Below, piece after piece: positions 12,450-25,400 of a stretch of 64,000 bases of DNA. Source of the DNA: Pseudoscleropodium purum (lineage: Eukaryota; Streptophyta; Bryopsida; Hypnales; Brachytheciaceae); NCBI GenBank assembly GCA_963969395.1, contig OZ017801.1:21209611-21273610 (forward strand), in the 5' to 3' direction. The notes beneath the pieces are model-generated. The model had not been told where the DNA came from. It did no database searches and saw only the letters and a program-made list of their open reading frames with translations. The position numbers and the translations under genes are program-made. Numbering within the stretch: position 1 is the stretch's first letter; every line of letters begins with the position of its first letter.

Positions 12450-14495
12450 TTATACTAGTGCATATGGTGCTATTTCATAATTCCAATTGCCTAAAAATGT
12501 AAAATTTGGCATAAATCCAGGATATCTTTTCATTGGATCTAACCATTTGTTTGTTTTTACATTATACGAAACAATAAAATTAGCAAATTCTCGACCAACT
12601 ATTGAAATGCAATCTATGCTTGAGACACAATCCCAAGAAGATTTAAAATTAGGTATAAAACATGCATTGTATAAAACTTGTGGCATCATGGTCACAAGTT
12701 TGCAATCAGGATATTCATACACATATTCAATGAATTTCCAAATGCTCATAGTTGCCGGCTCTGATGTTCCACGAGCTATAATATACAATTCATTATTAAC
12801 TTCTACAACTTGTGGAGGTTCGATGACTGATAATGGTGGCCAATTGTATGCTTTCCAAGTTCGAGTTCTTAATCTATAACCAAGAACTACAAGTTGATAA
12901 ACACCAACTATATTAGTAACCAATTGTCCACCCATAAATAGTGTAGGTCCTTCATACAACTTTGTTATAAGTGGGAGAGCTCTATTATAACTACAAACAC
13001 TTGGACAAAATATTCTACAACCAGGTACAACAAAAATTTCCCATTTTTGAGTTTTAGATTTATAAATTGCAACTCGAATTCCTTCAGCTTCAATGCATTC
13101 TTTTATTCGACGATGAAATCCTACAATATATGCCACATAAGAACTTGAACTAGAATTAACAACTAGTCGGGCAACCATATTTTCAAGATTAACATGCATT
13201 GGTGGAAGAATCCGAAAAGCTCGAGTTATAGGATTGCATACAACTAAGAGATGTTGAGAAGGAAACTTTGGTGGTTTATATCTAGGAATTACAATTACAC
13301 TCTTCTTCTTAGGTTTTTCTTGCTCATCACCTTTTGGTTTATTACCTTCTTCACCTTTTGGAGCAAGTGGCTCACTAATTGAAACTTTTTTTTGAGGTTC
13401 TTCACCATGGCTAAGGATGAGGGATTTTTTCTTACTATCATCTAACACCTCACTATCAAGTTTTTTCTCCTCAAGTAGAGGAACATTGGGATCTATATAT
13501 GGACATATATCTCCACTTAATAATAATAAACCACCTTCCCCTCCAAGCATTCCATTTACTTTGGGAGGAAGAAAATTTAATGAAGGCATTTTCACCCATT
13601 TTTGTTTAATATGATCATAGGCTTGAACCTTACGTAACAATTCTTTTTGACTTAATATATTATATGACATATTGACTGATCCAAATGCAAGATCACCTTT
13701 CTTAGTGGTAAATTCTCCTACTTGTATGTATGGCTCCCCATTCAATTGAACATAATTATCATTTTCTCCTCTCACACTAAAATCACCTAAGTTTATTATT
13801 TGTTCACCTTGAAATAGTTCAATTTGTATAAGGATATCTTCAACATCTATTCCATCTAGATAAATATCTGTTGGAGGTAATTCTTCTTTAGGTACTTCTA
13901 TTTCTTCTTCACCACTTTTACTAGGGTTACGAGATTGATCTTTTATTGATTTCCATTCAGATTTTGCTTCAAACAAGCTTCTGGATTTATGTTTATCTCC
14001 TTTAATTGATTTTCTCATTGATTTACGAGTATTTTCTTCATCTTCATCTTCTTCTTGATTGTCAAGTTTTATTTCTAAAACTTTTTCTTTTGACTTTTCT
14101 TTCACTTCTTCTATTTCTTTTATACAAAATGATGTAAGCCAATAATCTTTTTTATGTTTAAGGTGAGGTATTAAAAATGGATTTATAGCATAATTAAACA
14201 ATGTTTCTTTATATGATGGTACAAACCCTACACGGAATAAAACTTTATTTGGAAGTTTTGATAATATGAGGTCTCGAATATTTTCTCTATCTTTTTTATC
14301 TTCACTCAAGTATTCAAACCATGCTTCAATCCATTTGTTTGATCCTACTTCATTTTCTAATGATTGCAATTTAGGAAGTGCCAAGTAATTAGGGTGAGGT
14401 TTGGGCAATCTATTCTTATCAAGTTGTTTTAAAGTTACTTCAAAACTCTCTGTGATTCGTAATCTTATGGAAAAAGTTTCCATAAGTGTTAACAT
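12450..14495 (-). CDS. F-box/kelch-type beta-propeller protein (divergent F-box)
   Basis: An intact single-exon frame of 681 codons, exceptional in DNA this AT-rich, so probably under selection. Residues about 76-122 (ILSKLPNKVLFRVGFV, followed after a gap by YWLTSF) follow the spacing of a plant F-box plus the W/Y-hydrophobic motif after it, though the sequence is divergent. Residues about 285-330 look like a first kelch-type blade (YDHIKQKWVKMP). Residues 415-681 resemble F-box-associated propellers (LLVVCNPITRAFRILPPM; WEIFVVPG; RTWKAYNWPP; KTNKWL). Two highly charged low-complexity segments (about 125-205 and 340-405) are inserted, the second inside the propeller. Such proteins are usually substrate receptors of SCF ubiquitin ligases. 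ATG 14495 is the first Met; a second Met four codons on could also serve. No neighbour gives a clue to the target. Confidence 0.75.
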   Translation of the reverse strand: MLTLMETFSIRLRITESFEVTLKQLDKNRLPKPHPNYLALPKLQSLENEVGSNKWIEAWFEYLSEDKKDRENIRDLILSKLPNKVLFRVGFVPSYKETLFNYAINPFLIPHLKHKKDYWLTSFCIKEIEEVKEKSKEKVLEIKLDNQEEDEDEENTRKSMRKSIKGDKHKSRSLFEAKSEWKSIKDQSRNPSKSGEEEIEVPKEELPPTDIYLDGIDVEDILIQIELFQGEQIINLGDFSVRGENDNYVQLNGEPYIQVGEFTTKKGDLAFGSVNMSYNILSQKELLRKVQAYDHIKQKWVKMPSLNFLPPKVNGMLGGEGGLLLLSGDICPYIDPNVPLLEEKKLDSEVLDDSKKKSLILSHGEEPQKKVSISEPLAPKGEEGNKPKGDEQEKPKKKSVIVIPRYKPPKFPSQHLLVVCNPITRAFRILPPMHVNLENMVARLVVNSSSSSYVAYIVGFHRRIKECIEAEGIRVAIYKSKTQKWEIFVVPGCRIFCPSVCSYNRALPLITKLYEGPTLFMGGQLVTNIVGVYQLVVLGYRLRTRTWKAYNWPPLSVIEPPQVVEVNNELYIIARGTSEPATMSIWKFIEYVYEYPDCKLVTMMPQVLYNACFIPNFKSSWDCVSSIDCISIVGREFANFIVSYNVKTNKWLDPMKRYPGFMPNFTFLGNWNYEIAPYALV

Positions 14496-15931
14496 TTCAA
14501 TTTTTTGAAATTCTCCTCAATTTCTAATAATTTAAAAACAATTTAACAAAGTGAAGATAAAATGTTTCATCATATTATTCATTTGTATTTGAAATAATTT
14601 AAAGTACCAATTTATTAGTGATAAATGTTCAATGGAATAATGATTTGACCTTAAATTACCATTCAAAATTATACTTAATACTCTCTGATTGAAATTTTTG
14701 TAGTTTTGATGTTCATTAAACCATCACCATTATCAAAATACAAATTCATTCTACATTGACATTGAATGATCAATGATATATAATGCATACAAAATATTTT
14801 AGTTTCAACACTACATTTTTCTCCAAAGACAACATTCAATCTACCAATACTATCAATTTCAAAATTTTGAATTATACATTACAAATTCTCTTGAAACCCT
14901 AAATTGTAATTAAAAAATCTTGCAAATTTTACTTATTAGTTTTATCAAAGAAGATAGAGTTGTAATGTAATCTTTAATAGTCACATCTTTTGAGTGGATA
15001 AAAATGGTTTAAAAAAATTTAAGTTTCAAATTTAAAGATCAATGCAAAGATTTTTCCATATTTATAAATATTAGAAGACTAGTAAAAATAAATTTTTATT
15101 GAAAATAATTTATAATAAATAATTAATTTGAATGATTTTTTAAAAGTTTATAATTGCATCAAAAATTTCAAATTGAAGTGTTTAAGGTGTGAATTTCTTA
15201 TATGTATATTTGTAGTATGAAACATATTCAAAAATATATATTAAGCAAATATAAATAATAATATTCAAATATTCAAATATGAAATTAATATTATAATTAA
15301 AAAAATCATTTTAAATATTGATATTAAAAGTTATGAATATATAAATCAAAATATATTTTTTTAGGTGTATACAACTTACTTACTAAGCTTAAGAATTTAG
15401 ATACCAAAAATCAATATTTTATTTTGAATAGTTGAAATGTATTATGCAACTTATTAAAATCAACTATTAGCTTTTATACTTACCTTTTATATTTAGCTCA
15501 ATCACTTAGTGATTATCGATACTTATATTTTTTTGAAATTTTATTTGTGGCAATTTAGGAGGTTATTTTTGAAATAGAGTGCAAATTTTTCATCAAATTT
15601 ATAATGTTTAAATTTTTTATAAAATTCCAATATAGTAGAATCAAATCATAACATTTAGATGAAAGAATGTTGTTTTATCTATAATCTACACTTTAAAGAG
15701 GCATCTTTTATTTAAACATTGACTAACATCAAGGTTGATTTTGACATAAATTAATTAAAATAAAAAATGTTTTGTATGCTTTAACCTTTAAGGATATTTG
15801 GTATTTTTAGGCCTCAAACTGCTTCAAAGTAATCAAACCCAAAGTAAGTCTAAAAATCTTCACTTATATTCATTCATCAACAAATCCAATCAATAAGAAA
15901 TCTTATTAATTATAAGATAAAGATGCTTGGA
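14496..15931. other. AT-rich DNA upstream of the F-box gene
   Basis: Presumably contains the promoter of the F-box gene in its first few hundred bases, but I cannot single out a TATA box among the many AT runs. Nothing else recognised. Confidence 0.4.
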
Positions 15932-16865
15932 TTAACCTCTAAAGGACCGGACTGCATTTTTTGGCTATATAGAAATTTTGGGAGGCCATTGTGACCAGAA
16001 AATTTCAAATTTTAGGCTGAAATTTTAATAGAAGGTGTAGACAAGGAATATCTTTCATATGCAACAAATTTCATAACATTTGGAAATAGGAGTCAAAAGT
16101 TATAGCTTCATATGTTACTATTTTTTTATAACTGGACAGTTTGGGCAGATTTAAAAAAATCACTTTTTTCAGAAACTAAAATTTGAAATTGGTTTTCTAG
16201 ACTTATGTATACAAGGGAATCTTTGAATCATTCCATTTTGATCAACAAGTCAAAAGTTATGAAGATTTTTTATTTGCAGGTAATTATAGACTCCCTATTC
16301 TAAAATAAACTTTGAAATCCTTTATCTTATCCAATTTTCAATATTTTTGAAAAAAAATATTATACTAGGATAAAAATTGTTTATTAAAAAATTTCAACCA
16401 TTGGGATTGACATTTTTCAACTCCATGTTTAAATTCTTAATAATTTAGTATTTTGAATCATTCTCTACTACTACTTATTTACTATTTTCTTCCTATATGT
16501 TGTACAATTCCAAATGATCTGAAAATTTTCAAGCATGTGGCCAACTTGTCTAAGAAAAATAATGCAAAGAAGCACCACCATTTTGGTCATTTTTTCATAG
16601 AAAAGTGAGCTTGTGAAGTGCAGCTGCCCGGTTTTCGCAGGGTTGAAAAAATGGTTTTGGTGAATTTGAATGCTAATATCTTTTGATCCACATGGTGGAA
16701 TTTTTTGAAATTTTTACCACATCTTTCCAAGTCATCATACTACAAGATCCTACGGTTATATGTATCAAAAATTGTTTTTTTTTCCAAAAATTTAATAGTT
16801 GTACTAGAAATGGCAGTTTTGGAGCCTTTTAGGTAAATACATAATCATGGAACTTTAGGGGTTAA
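15932..16865 (-). mobile_element. TTAA-bounded MITE, family A, copy 1
   Basis: Begins TTAACCTCTAAAGGACC and ends as the inverse of TTAACCCCTAAAGTTCC, so the termini form an imperfect inverted repeat with TTAA at both outer edges. The interior aligns by eye, in reverse orientation, with 47852-48768 and 50517-51449 over its whole length. Landmarks are AAACTGCCATTT near one end, a block around CAAAGTTTATTTT in the middle and a block around GTCAAAAGTTATGAA. No coding capacity. About 934 bp. Confidence 0.75.
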
Positions 16866-17029
16866 TTTCAAAAAGAAATATTTTCATTTCTTTCTAGATG
16901 GTTAGATTTCACCTTTCAAACTTTTATACAAAAATGTGTAGATCTTACAACTTGCAACTTTTTTTGATATGTTAAAAAATAATTTGGGAACACATATGAA
17001 AGATTTCAACTAATTTTTATCTTATATTT

Positions 17030-17701
17030 GTGCTTGATAAAAATATTAAGTAGAAAAAGTTAATAACGATTTAGAATACTAATTAAATTATTAAAATTTT
17101 AATTAGTTATAAAATCAAAAAATTCCAATCCTTATGGTTGTAATGTTGTAATAAAGAATTTTACTTTTTATAATTTTAATTTATTTTATTTCCAAAAATG
17201 TTGAAAATTGAGTTATGTAAAGGACTTCAAAGTTTATTTTAGAGTATAGATTTTGTAACAATCCACAAACTAAAACTCCTCTTAACTTTCATCTCATTAA
17301 TCAAAATTGAACGATTCAAAGCTTTCCATACATATAAAAATTTGAAAAACCAATTTCAAAATTTATTTCTTAAAAAAATGATTTCCTTGAGTTTCATATC
17401 TATGCTATCCAAATCCTAAAAGAAACCGCATGCATCATACAATAACTTTTTAACCATGAAGTCAAAAGTTATGAAAATTTTTGAGCCTTAAAGCTACTTT
17501 TTGACTACATATTGTGTGAAGATTTTGAAGAAAAAAAAATTCTATTTGAGCTACCAAAATGCTACTTAAGCCTTTAGAAATTGAAGCTACTTTTCAACTA
17601 TAAGTGTGAAATTTAAAATAAAAAAAATGAAAATTCCGTTTTAGTAAGCTACCTCAAATGGTTATGTTGCCAAAAATGTTGTTTGGTCTTTTAGAGGTTA
17701 A
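17030..17701 (+). mobile_element. Family A MITE, copy 2, truncated
   Basis: Contains the middle block (GGACTTCAAAGTTTATTTT near 17220) and the terminal block ending CTTTTAGAGGTTAA at 17701, in opposite orientation to copy 1. The other end is missing or too diverged to see. Its left limit is approximate. Copies 1 and 2 form a head-to-head inverted pair. Confidence 0.6.
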
Positions 17702-19352
17702 AAAATGATAAATTAACCCTTAAAAAAACAAAGAACCAACAAAAACCTCAAATTTGCAAAAATCCATGTTTGACAAAGGAAATGACTCTACATTGAATAA
17801 TGACATGGTTCAAGAATAGTTGAATAATTGATCAATGCAAATTGCCTAATTTTTGGAAAGGAATTTGGGACCGTAAGATTATTCTTTAGCCCATTATATG
17901 GACATGTATTTTTATTTTTGGTCAAATATAGTATAATTTGCTCAAGCATGTGAGATTATAGAGGTTCATTCAAATACTAAGACATGACTACATATCGAAG
18001 TTAAGGTTGCAATACTTCCAAAGGATGATTGGTATAGCATGTAATCATTGTACATTTTTTAACTTTCTAACCACTTCCACCTCTAGATTCACTCATGATC
18101 TTAATGACTTGTAAAAGATAAAGAATGAATTTTCTAAAAAAGATGTAAAAGTAAAAAAAGATGGATGCCACACTTGGAGATGAAAGTCATTTTCAAATGT
18201 CACAAGGTCATGTACTACTTCCAAATGTGATCATCATACACTTGTATCCACATTTGAATCTTTATGTATGAACCACGTGTATGGTGTTTTTAGATCCAAT
18301 GCTATATAAATAATTTACTAGATTTCATGCAATATTTATTGCAAAAGTAGACGTATGGCAACTCTTACAACTAATATATATCTATGCAATGCAAAAGTCT
18401 ACAAGTGATTTGGACCTACTTTTCATGTTCTACACTATGATAATATATGGAATTGCACCATTTTCACCTATTCCATGAGTACAAACTTTTATAGAAATTG
18501 CACAACAAAATCCAAAAAGAATCAAAAACTTTATGCAACATTTCTATTGATACTTTTCGAGTTTAAAAAAACAAACTCAAGCAATTGAAACTTTCTGGCA
18601 TCTTCAAATACATCTTTGTATCCTAAAATATTCATTATACACTACAAGGACAAATGTTCTTCAACATCCTTAAAGAATTAAAGGTAATTTGAAATCTATA
18701 AATGATTTACTCACCAAAATGGATGAAAATTTTCAAATGGATGAAAAATGTTTGAATGAATGGAGCTTTTCAAATGGATAAATGTTTCAAAATCCAAATT
18801 ATTTCAATTGAAGCATTGTAACCTAGCAAGACTCAACAATAATTGATTTTGTCAACTATGCATTAAAACTAAAGGAACTAGGGAGTAGGATGTTTGGCAA
18901 AGGGAATTAGCACATCTCTCTTTAAAGGAAGAACTACAATATTGGCATATTTTAGATGATAAACAAAGTGCTTCAAACCAATGTTTCATCTAAATACCTT
19001 CTTAGTTATTCAAAGCAAGTTTTAAATCTTTAAAATATGATTGTTTCTTCTTCCAATATGATGAAATTAATGTAAAAAAAATATGCTCAAAGATATAAAC
19101 CAAAATGTACAAAAACTCAACAAAAGATAATTATGTTAGTACTTAAACAACGTTGAGGCCGGAAAGCGGCCAATGGATGACATGACCATTTACTATAAAA
19201 ACAAAGAATGCAGCTATTAATCCAATATTCGGAGAGTTTTGTGACTACCTTAGGTATAAGGCCATGTCCTTCAAGGATCAAAGTCTTAAAAAAAATATGT
19301 TCATTCTACTTTTGTGAGAATAACCCACCAAACAATATGCAAAACGTAATAA
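17702..19352. other. AT-rich intergenic DNA
   Basis: No gene-like frame and no clear repeat. Around 18700-18800 there is a short degenerate repetition of TTTCAAATGGATGAA-like words. Confidence 0.4.
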
Positions 19353-19670
19353 CTAAGGTAGGAGGGTCGAACTCTGACATTGCATCAAAAGTGATCATGA
19401 CTTAAAGGTACATTTTTCTACCTTCAATGTACCATCTATGCACATTTTAGGAGGTGGTTGCTTTTGATGGCCACAAATGACCACTTTTTTTCAACTTCAA
19501 AAATTTGTAACTAATTCCACAAAGGTTCAAAAATATATGAAATGACTTGGGTTAGATATCAATTCCATTTGTCTTTCAAGGAAAATTTACTAAATTTTTT
19601 CAAGATGTTTAGCCTTCCAAACTTCAGTTCCAGCCCTTTAGATGGTTCACTCATGGACCTCCTACCTTAG
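19353..19670. mobile_element. MITE family B, copy 1
   Basis: Perfect 13-bp terminal inverted repeat CTAAGGTAGGAGG (19353-19365) / CCTCCTACCTTAG (19658-19670), 318 bp in all. Its right half (from about 19490) resembles, inverted, part of copy 2 and, directly, 61930-62150. No coding capacity. Confidence 0.7.
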
Positions 19671-19802
19671 GTATTTTTGTTAGAAGATAGATTCGCTGTT
19701 TCGATCAAAAGCAAAACAATTTATAAAATAAAAAATAGAAAAAATATTTTTTTAAAGTTGGATCTGTAACTACCTCGTTCAATGAGAAATTTCTGTGAGA
19801 CG

Positions 19803-20444
19803 TTAAGGTAGGAGGCTCAGAAATGGTGCATCTAAGGGCTGGTCCATCTTTTTCATGTATTTTTTTGGATGGGAATATTTTTAGCTCATTTTTCAGACTA
19901 AGAGACATTGATGAGGAATCTAACCCAAGTGGTTTCGTATTTTTCCAAAGATTTTTGAATTACTTATGAATTTTCAAATGAATTGGGTCATAGGTCTCTA
20001 TTTATGACCCTAGGTCTTTCATAAACGGTTCACTTGCAATTCCAAATAAAAATGGGGAAAATAAAGAGAATGATTGGCTCTTGCAATTAATAATGTTTTT
20101 TTTCCTTGATTCATTCAATGACTATACTAGTCAATTTCAGAACCAACTCATGTCCATTTCACAGCCACCTAGGGTCCATTCTTGACCCTGTAACACCACC
20201 GTGGACACTTAGTGTCCGATAGATGATGGACAATTCTTTTGTGTAGAACACAAGTGCAACTATACATCCTTGGAGTTTTTTTGTGAAAAGGAAACATCTT
20301 CTGTAGTAGTTTGACTTCCAATGAATACTTTTTCATTTTTTTAAACGATTGATTCCCACGGTTTTAGAAAATTATAATTTCTGCGGAGACCGGCCCATCC
20401 TTACAAGGTTAATGCTTGCACCGTTTTATAGCCTCCTACCTTAA
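19803..20444. mobile_element. MITE family B, copy 2
   Basis: Starts TTAAGGTAGGAGGC and ends GCCTCCTACCTTAA, a perfect 14-bp inverted repeat sharing its core with copy 1. 642 bp. The block around ACTTGGGTTAGAT near the left end is the inverse of the same block in copy 1. Followed at once by a small hairpin, AGTACCCCC / GGGGGTACT (about 20444-20469). Confidence 0.65.
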
Positions 20445-21635
20445 GTACCCCCAAGAGCGAAAGGGGGTACTCGTGGTAGTGGGCCCTACGCAGGCTGCTT
20501 TGCCCGCGCTGCCCTGCTCATGCAACCCCCGGCCCACCTAAACCCTAAACCCATCCCCGTCCTCCCGTCTCTCCCATCCCAGCGTCTCTAGCCTCTTCCC
20601 TCTCCAGCTCTTCCCCGTCTCCTCTCCGTCTCCCGCCCACAGTTCTAGATCCGTCGCCGCGTTGCATTGAAGATTGAAAAAACTGAAAAAATTGCGCTCA
20701 AATATTGATGGAGATTTAGACAAAATTCTCCAATACTGATGAATATTTCTATAGATTATTCTGACAATGGTTTATTCTATTCAATCAATCCATAAGGAAG
20801 TGGGGAAGTGATGATTTCACCAAACAGACGAAGTAGTGAGGCATTTCCAATTGTGCAGTTGGTCACTTTCTTAATAATACTGAATTTGAAGCAATAAAAA
20901 ATGAGGATTCTATTGCAAATAAAACTCTGAACTTCTTAGTTTGGAGTCTAAGCTTATGTTAGGAGAGTTGGACAGATGTACTGTAGTAAGTTACTTTCAA
21001 TGGAATTTTTACAGGTAAGTATTATAGTCCTGAAATAGAACTGTTGTATCTGGTTGTTGAACAATAATAGATTAGTTTGCACACCTTAATGGAGTTTCCT
21101 TGGCCTATGAGAATTTTGTGAGTTTGGAGGAGTTTGTGAACTGGAAGGAGTATGTGGGCTACGAGAAATTGGTAACTTGCAACTAATTTTTAGTTTGCAA
21201 CGAATTCGTGTACTGTGACGAATTTGTGGGCTACACAAAATTTGTGAGGGATTTGAGGAATATTGAGGAACTTGTGTGTGTGAGCGTGTGGAGTAATTTG
21301 AGGGTAGAAGATGGGGAGATTTGGATTTCTGAGCAGAAATTTGAAAACCGAAAATCTAGATCTGGTTTCCCTAAATCCTAAAATCTGAGCTCCAAGATGA
21401 TGTGCATGAAAAATTTGCGCTTAAAAAAATCCAAAGCATCAAGAAAATACACTCAAACACAGCAAAGCTCCGATCAAGAGTCACAGCTCCGAGTGCGCCG
21501 CGGCGACGGATCTAGAGCTGCGGGCGGGAAATGGAGAGGAGACGGAGAGGAGAGGCTGGAGGACGGTGGGATGGGAGAGACGAGAGGATAGGGATGGGAA
21601 GGACGGGGTGGGGGGCCGGGAGTCGCGTGGGTAGG

Positions 21636-21945
21636 CCTCGTCACTAAAGGCGGGACGGTGGGGGGAGAAGGCACCCCCTGTCCACTGCCCGCCCTCCAGC
21701 CCGAGGGCATTCCAGCCCGGGCCGAGGGTTGCCAACCCAGCCAGTAGTGCCGCCACGCCGTTCCGCCTTAGCCCACCCCGCAGCGTAGTCCCGCAGCCAC
21801 ATACCCGCAGCCACATACCCGGCATTTGCGATACCTGCCCGCGATACCCCGCCCGTAGGAGACCCTTTTATACACTCTTTACAACCGCTGAGGGAGCTCA
21901 TTTTCAAAGTTTATTGGGAGCTCAGCGGCACATTTCGGGAAGAGC
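21636..21945. repeat. Left terminal inverted repeat of the MULE
   Basis: Pairs with 26058-26351, with high identity over the outer 200 bp. Shared words include GGGCGGGACGGTGGGG-like and CCCGGGCCGAGGGTTGCCA blocks and, further in, GAGACCCTTTTATACACTCT and GAGGGAGCTC. The TTTTATACACT word may act as a TATA-like promoter element reading inward. Confidence 0.8.
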
Positions 21946-22426
21946 TTATATACCAAACCTATTGAGAGCAAGGTATGTTCAACTCCTCTTCTTTCATACA
22001 TTGTATATTATTGCATATTCTATATAAGTGTGTGTTTATTGCATTGTTTTTAAGATTTCAATTTATCAAGATTGTAAATATTTAGAGTTGTGCATATTTG
22101 CAATTTAGGGTTTAGGGTTCAAATATTGTTCTAAATGAGGAGGGGAGGGGGGGAGGGTACTTGTAGAGTTTGTGTGAAGTGTTGGCGTGGAAGATGAAAA
22201 ATGATGGGGACTACGTGGAGGATGATAATTTCTATTCCTCCGACTTTGAAGATGATTAAGTGAGATGGTGGGGGTGGAAGAATTTCTTCAAGGTGTACAC
22301 AAAGATGGTGATTTAAACATAAGAAGTTTAGCATTACAAGAAACTCATTTCTTGTCATCAAATGGAGAGTCGGATTTGGATAAGGAGGAGGATGGTGGTG
22401 AAGAGATTTTGGAGCCTTGAGAAGAT

Positions 22427-25400
22427 TTGTTGGTAGAGGTTGTGGAACATATCAACATTGGAGGTCCAACACCAATTTTTGAAGACATTCCCATTGAAAC
22501 ATTCCCCAAGTATGTGCACTTCAATCTCCAATCTCTTGCACTCATGATTGATTGCATAAGAGGAGGATATTTCCCCTTATATCAACAAATTCATGAAGCA
22601 AATCCTTTTTTTGTCCCATCTCCAACCTTCATAGGCGTTCCACACAAAACAATGTGGAAACTAGTACGATTGAGAGGTGGAAAAAGTCTCAAGGAAAATT
22701 AAAAGTTTTAGAACTTTTAAGTGGATTTGTTTTGTCCCCTTTGAATGACAAAAAAGATAAGCAAATTCCACCAATAGAGTATTGGCGTTCTATTGTGTAT
22801 GGAGGACACATTGATAAAAATGGGAAACATTTGTCAATTTTCATGACAACGAATGTCATTCGTGCTCAATGGAGTACGGATAACTTTGTGGGAGGAATGC
22901 AACCCTCATTCATACAAAATTGTATAAACTCTTGTGATGTTTGCCAAGAGAATAAACTTTGGGATGAAATAGTCAAGGTTCCATTGGAAGACTTAAGTAA
23001 AACTATAGATGCATTTTGCACAAAGTATGTTGTGCTAAAAAGGCGTTTTAAATGCCGTATGTGGGAAACCAAAACCATTACCTACTACCATTGTTATCGT
23101 GGTGGAAACAAAAACTGTCTTCATAGGAGAACGGTTGATGTGAAGCCTATGGATGACAAGGACTCTAGGAGGAATAGAACCTCTAGATTGTGTAATTGTG
23201 AATTTCAAATGAAGGTTGAAGAACCCAAAGTGTCCAAGTGCTCAAATACCTTGCCTCAAAGTAAACTCCAAGCTACAATTTATATTCATAGCAAATATAG
23301 TGGTCACACTCCAAGTTCCGATATCAATATTTTTTTCCTACCGGTGCACCCATATGTTATCGCTTGGGTTATGGAGAATTTGAAGTTAATGCTTTCGGCA
23401 AGGGCCATTGAAACCACGTCTGTTGATGTTGAAGAGAGATTCGTACAAAGTGTATCAGAGGTGGAACGTGCTACCTATAGGTTTTTTGTCATAAAAAAAG
23501 AAGTGCAAATACTTACATATTCTTTAAGAGTCAACGGTATTTAATTTCTTTCACATATTTCATTTTTTTTGTAAAGTTATAAAATACATTGCTTATGAAA
23601 TGAACAATTCTTTCCAAATTACTCAAGGTTTAGAATTATTGCATATTTTTCAAAAATCACTAATATGTTGTTCATACTTAAGACCTAAGTTTTAACTTGT
23701 CATTATAAGTATGGTTTGAAGCTTGAATAATTTTTATTAAAACTCTTCATTTTGTTAAATTTCTCTTTATATATGTAGACATATGTATACAAATATATTT
23801 TGTATTCAAAGTTTAAGATATTACATGATAACAATGTAGAATAATGTACTCGGAAACTACCATTTTAATTGTTTTTTATTTAAATCTTAAAAGATTTTGA
23901 TGTTTTATTTTTATATAAAATATTCATTTGGTTTGTGTAGATGCACTTCGGAAAGACAATTGGGATGCGGCACTAATTGAAATCTTGAGATTACAAGCTC
24001 AAGGGAAGATTTTGTACTATCAACCGTATGCACCCAAGCATGAGGACCCAAAGAAAAGGCCGTTTGTGGTTATTATACAAGATGACTTTATGCGAAAATC
24101 GGCCTAAAGATTTTCTGGTAATAATTTTTGGGCCTTGGATTCTACATTCAAAACTAACCAATATGGTTTGCTATTTTATGCGGCAATTGTACCAAACCAA
24201 GATGGAATTGGAATTCCAGTTTTTTACATGCTTTATAGCAATGACCCTAAAGAAGGACATGAGGGTGTTGCTATAGAATTAACATTATCCCATGTGTTTA
24301 GATCTTTAGGAGAGATTAGACCCTCCGCAATCATCATTGACAAGTACAAAACATCTTTGAATGTTATTCAAAGTGTTGCGAGCAATGATGCTCATTGTTG
24401 AACTTTTGAAGAGGGTACTAAAACACAAGTTGGTGGACGGGTTCTCTTGTGTCATTTTCATATCATGAAGGCATGGAGTGAAAACTTATTAACACGTGTC
24501 CTTAGTGAAGACAAAGATTGTGTATAGAGGGCATTACATATTTTAATGTTTTGCCCTAATGAAAGCCATTTTGATGAGAATTTAAGAAGATTTTGTGTTG
24601 AGTTCCACCATATCCCGGCATTCGCCACATACGTGAATTCCGGATGGGCCGGGATTAATGTTCCTTGGAGAAGGTTGTGGTCTCGATTTGGAAGATTATT
24701 TGCTTATGGGAGTATGGATACAACTAACCATGTCGAAAGACATTGGGAGTTGATTAAATACATCCTTTTACAAGGAAAAGTGAACTGGTCCCTCCGAGAT
24801 CTTATAGTGGCAATCATTGGTAGCACCCACGATGGCACTCGTGTAGGCCAAACCACATTGTTGAATCAATTCAAGATGATCCAACGTTTGAGTAAGTTCC
24901 TCATTTTTGTATACTATTCTATGTTTATTTTCTTGTATTCAATTTATTTGCTTTATAAATATGCTTTGAACATAATGCTAAGTTCAAACCTATTTATTTA
25001 ATGTGTAGGTGACTCGGAACGATACATAAAGAGAGGGAATCACAACGCTCATAGACAGCGATTGAAAGGAGGAGAACGAATTTTGAAGGCTTATCAATCG
25101 CGTCCTATGGATGTCTTGAAGGTTGTCGATGAGGAGCATCTCCTTTTTCATGTCAAGAGTGAGACTTCTCCAAACCTATGGTATAGTGTTTCATTGCAAA
25201 TACATTATTGTGATTGTCCTGATAGGGTTTCCACTTGCAAACACATATTTGGTGTGCAATCCATTGTGAAGAAATTTTTTAAAAGGCTCAAAGAAAATGA
25301 AGTGGTTGAGGAACCATTGCCTACACAATTCAACATGGAAGACATGGAGTTTATAACTCCACTTGAACCGGATGTACCAAGGGAAGAGGCTCTTTCGATT

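Noticed and set aside
22136..22426. 5' extension of the MULE transposase
   Set aside because: Frames upstream of 22427 are short, with early stops and no family signal.
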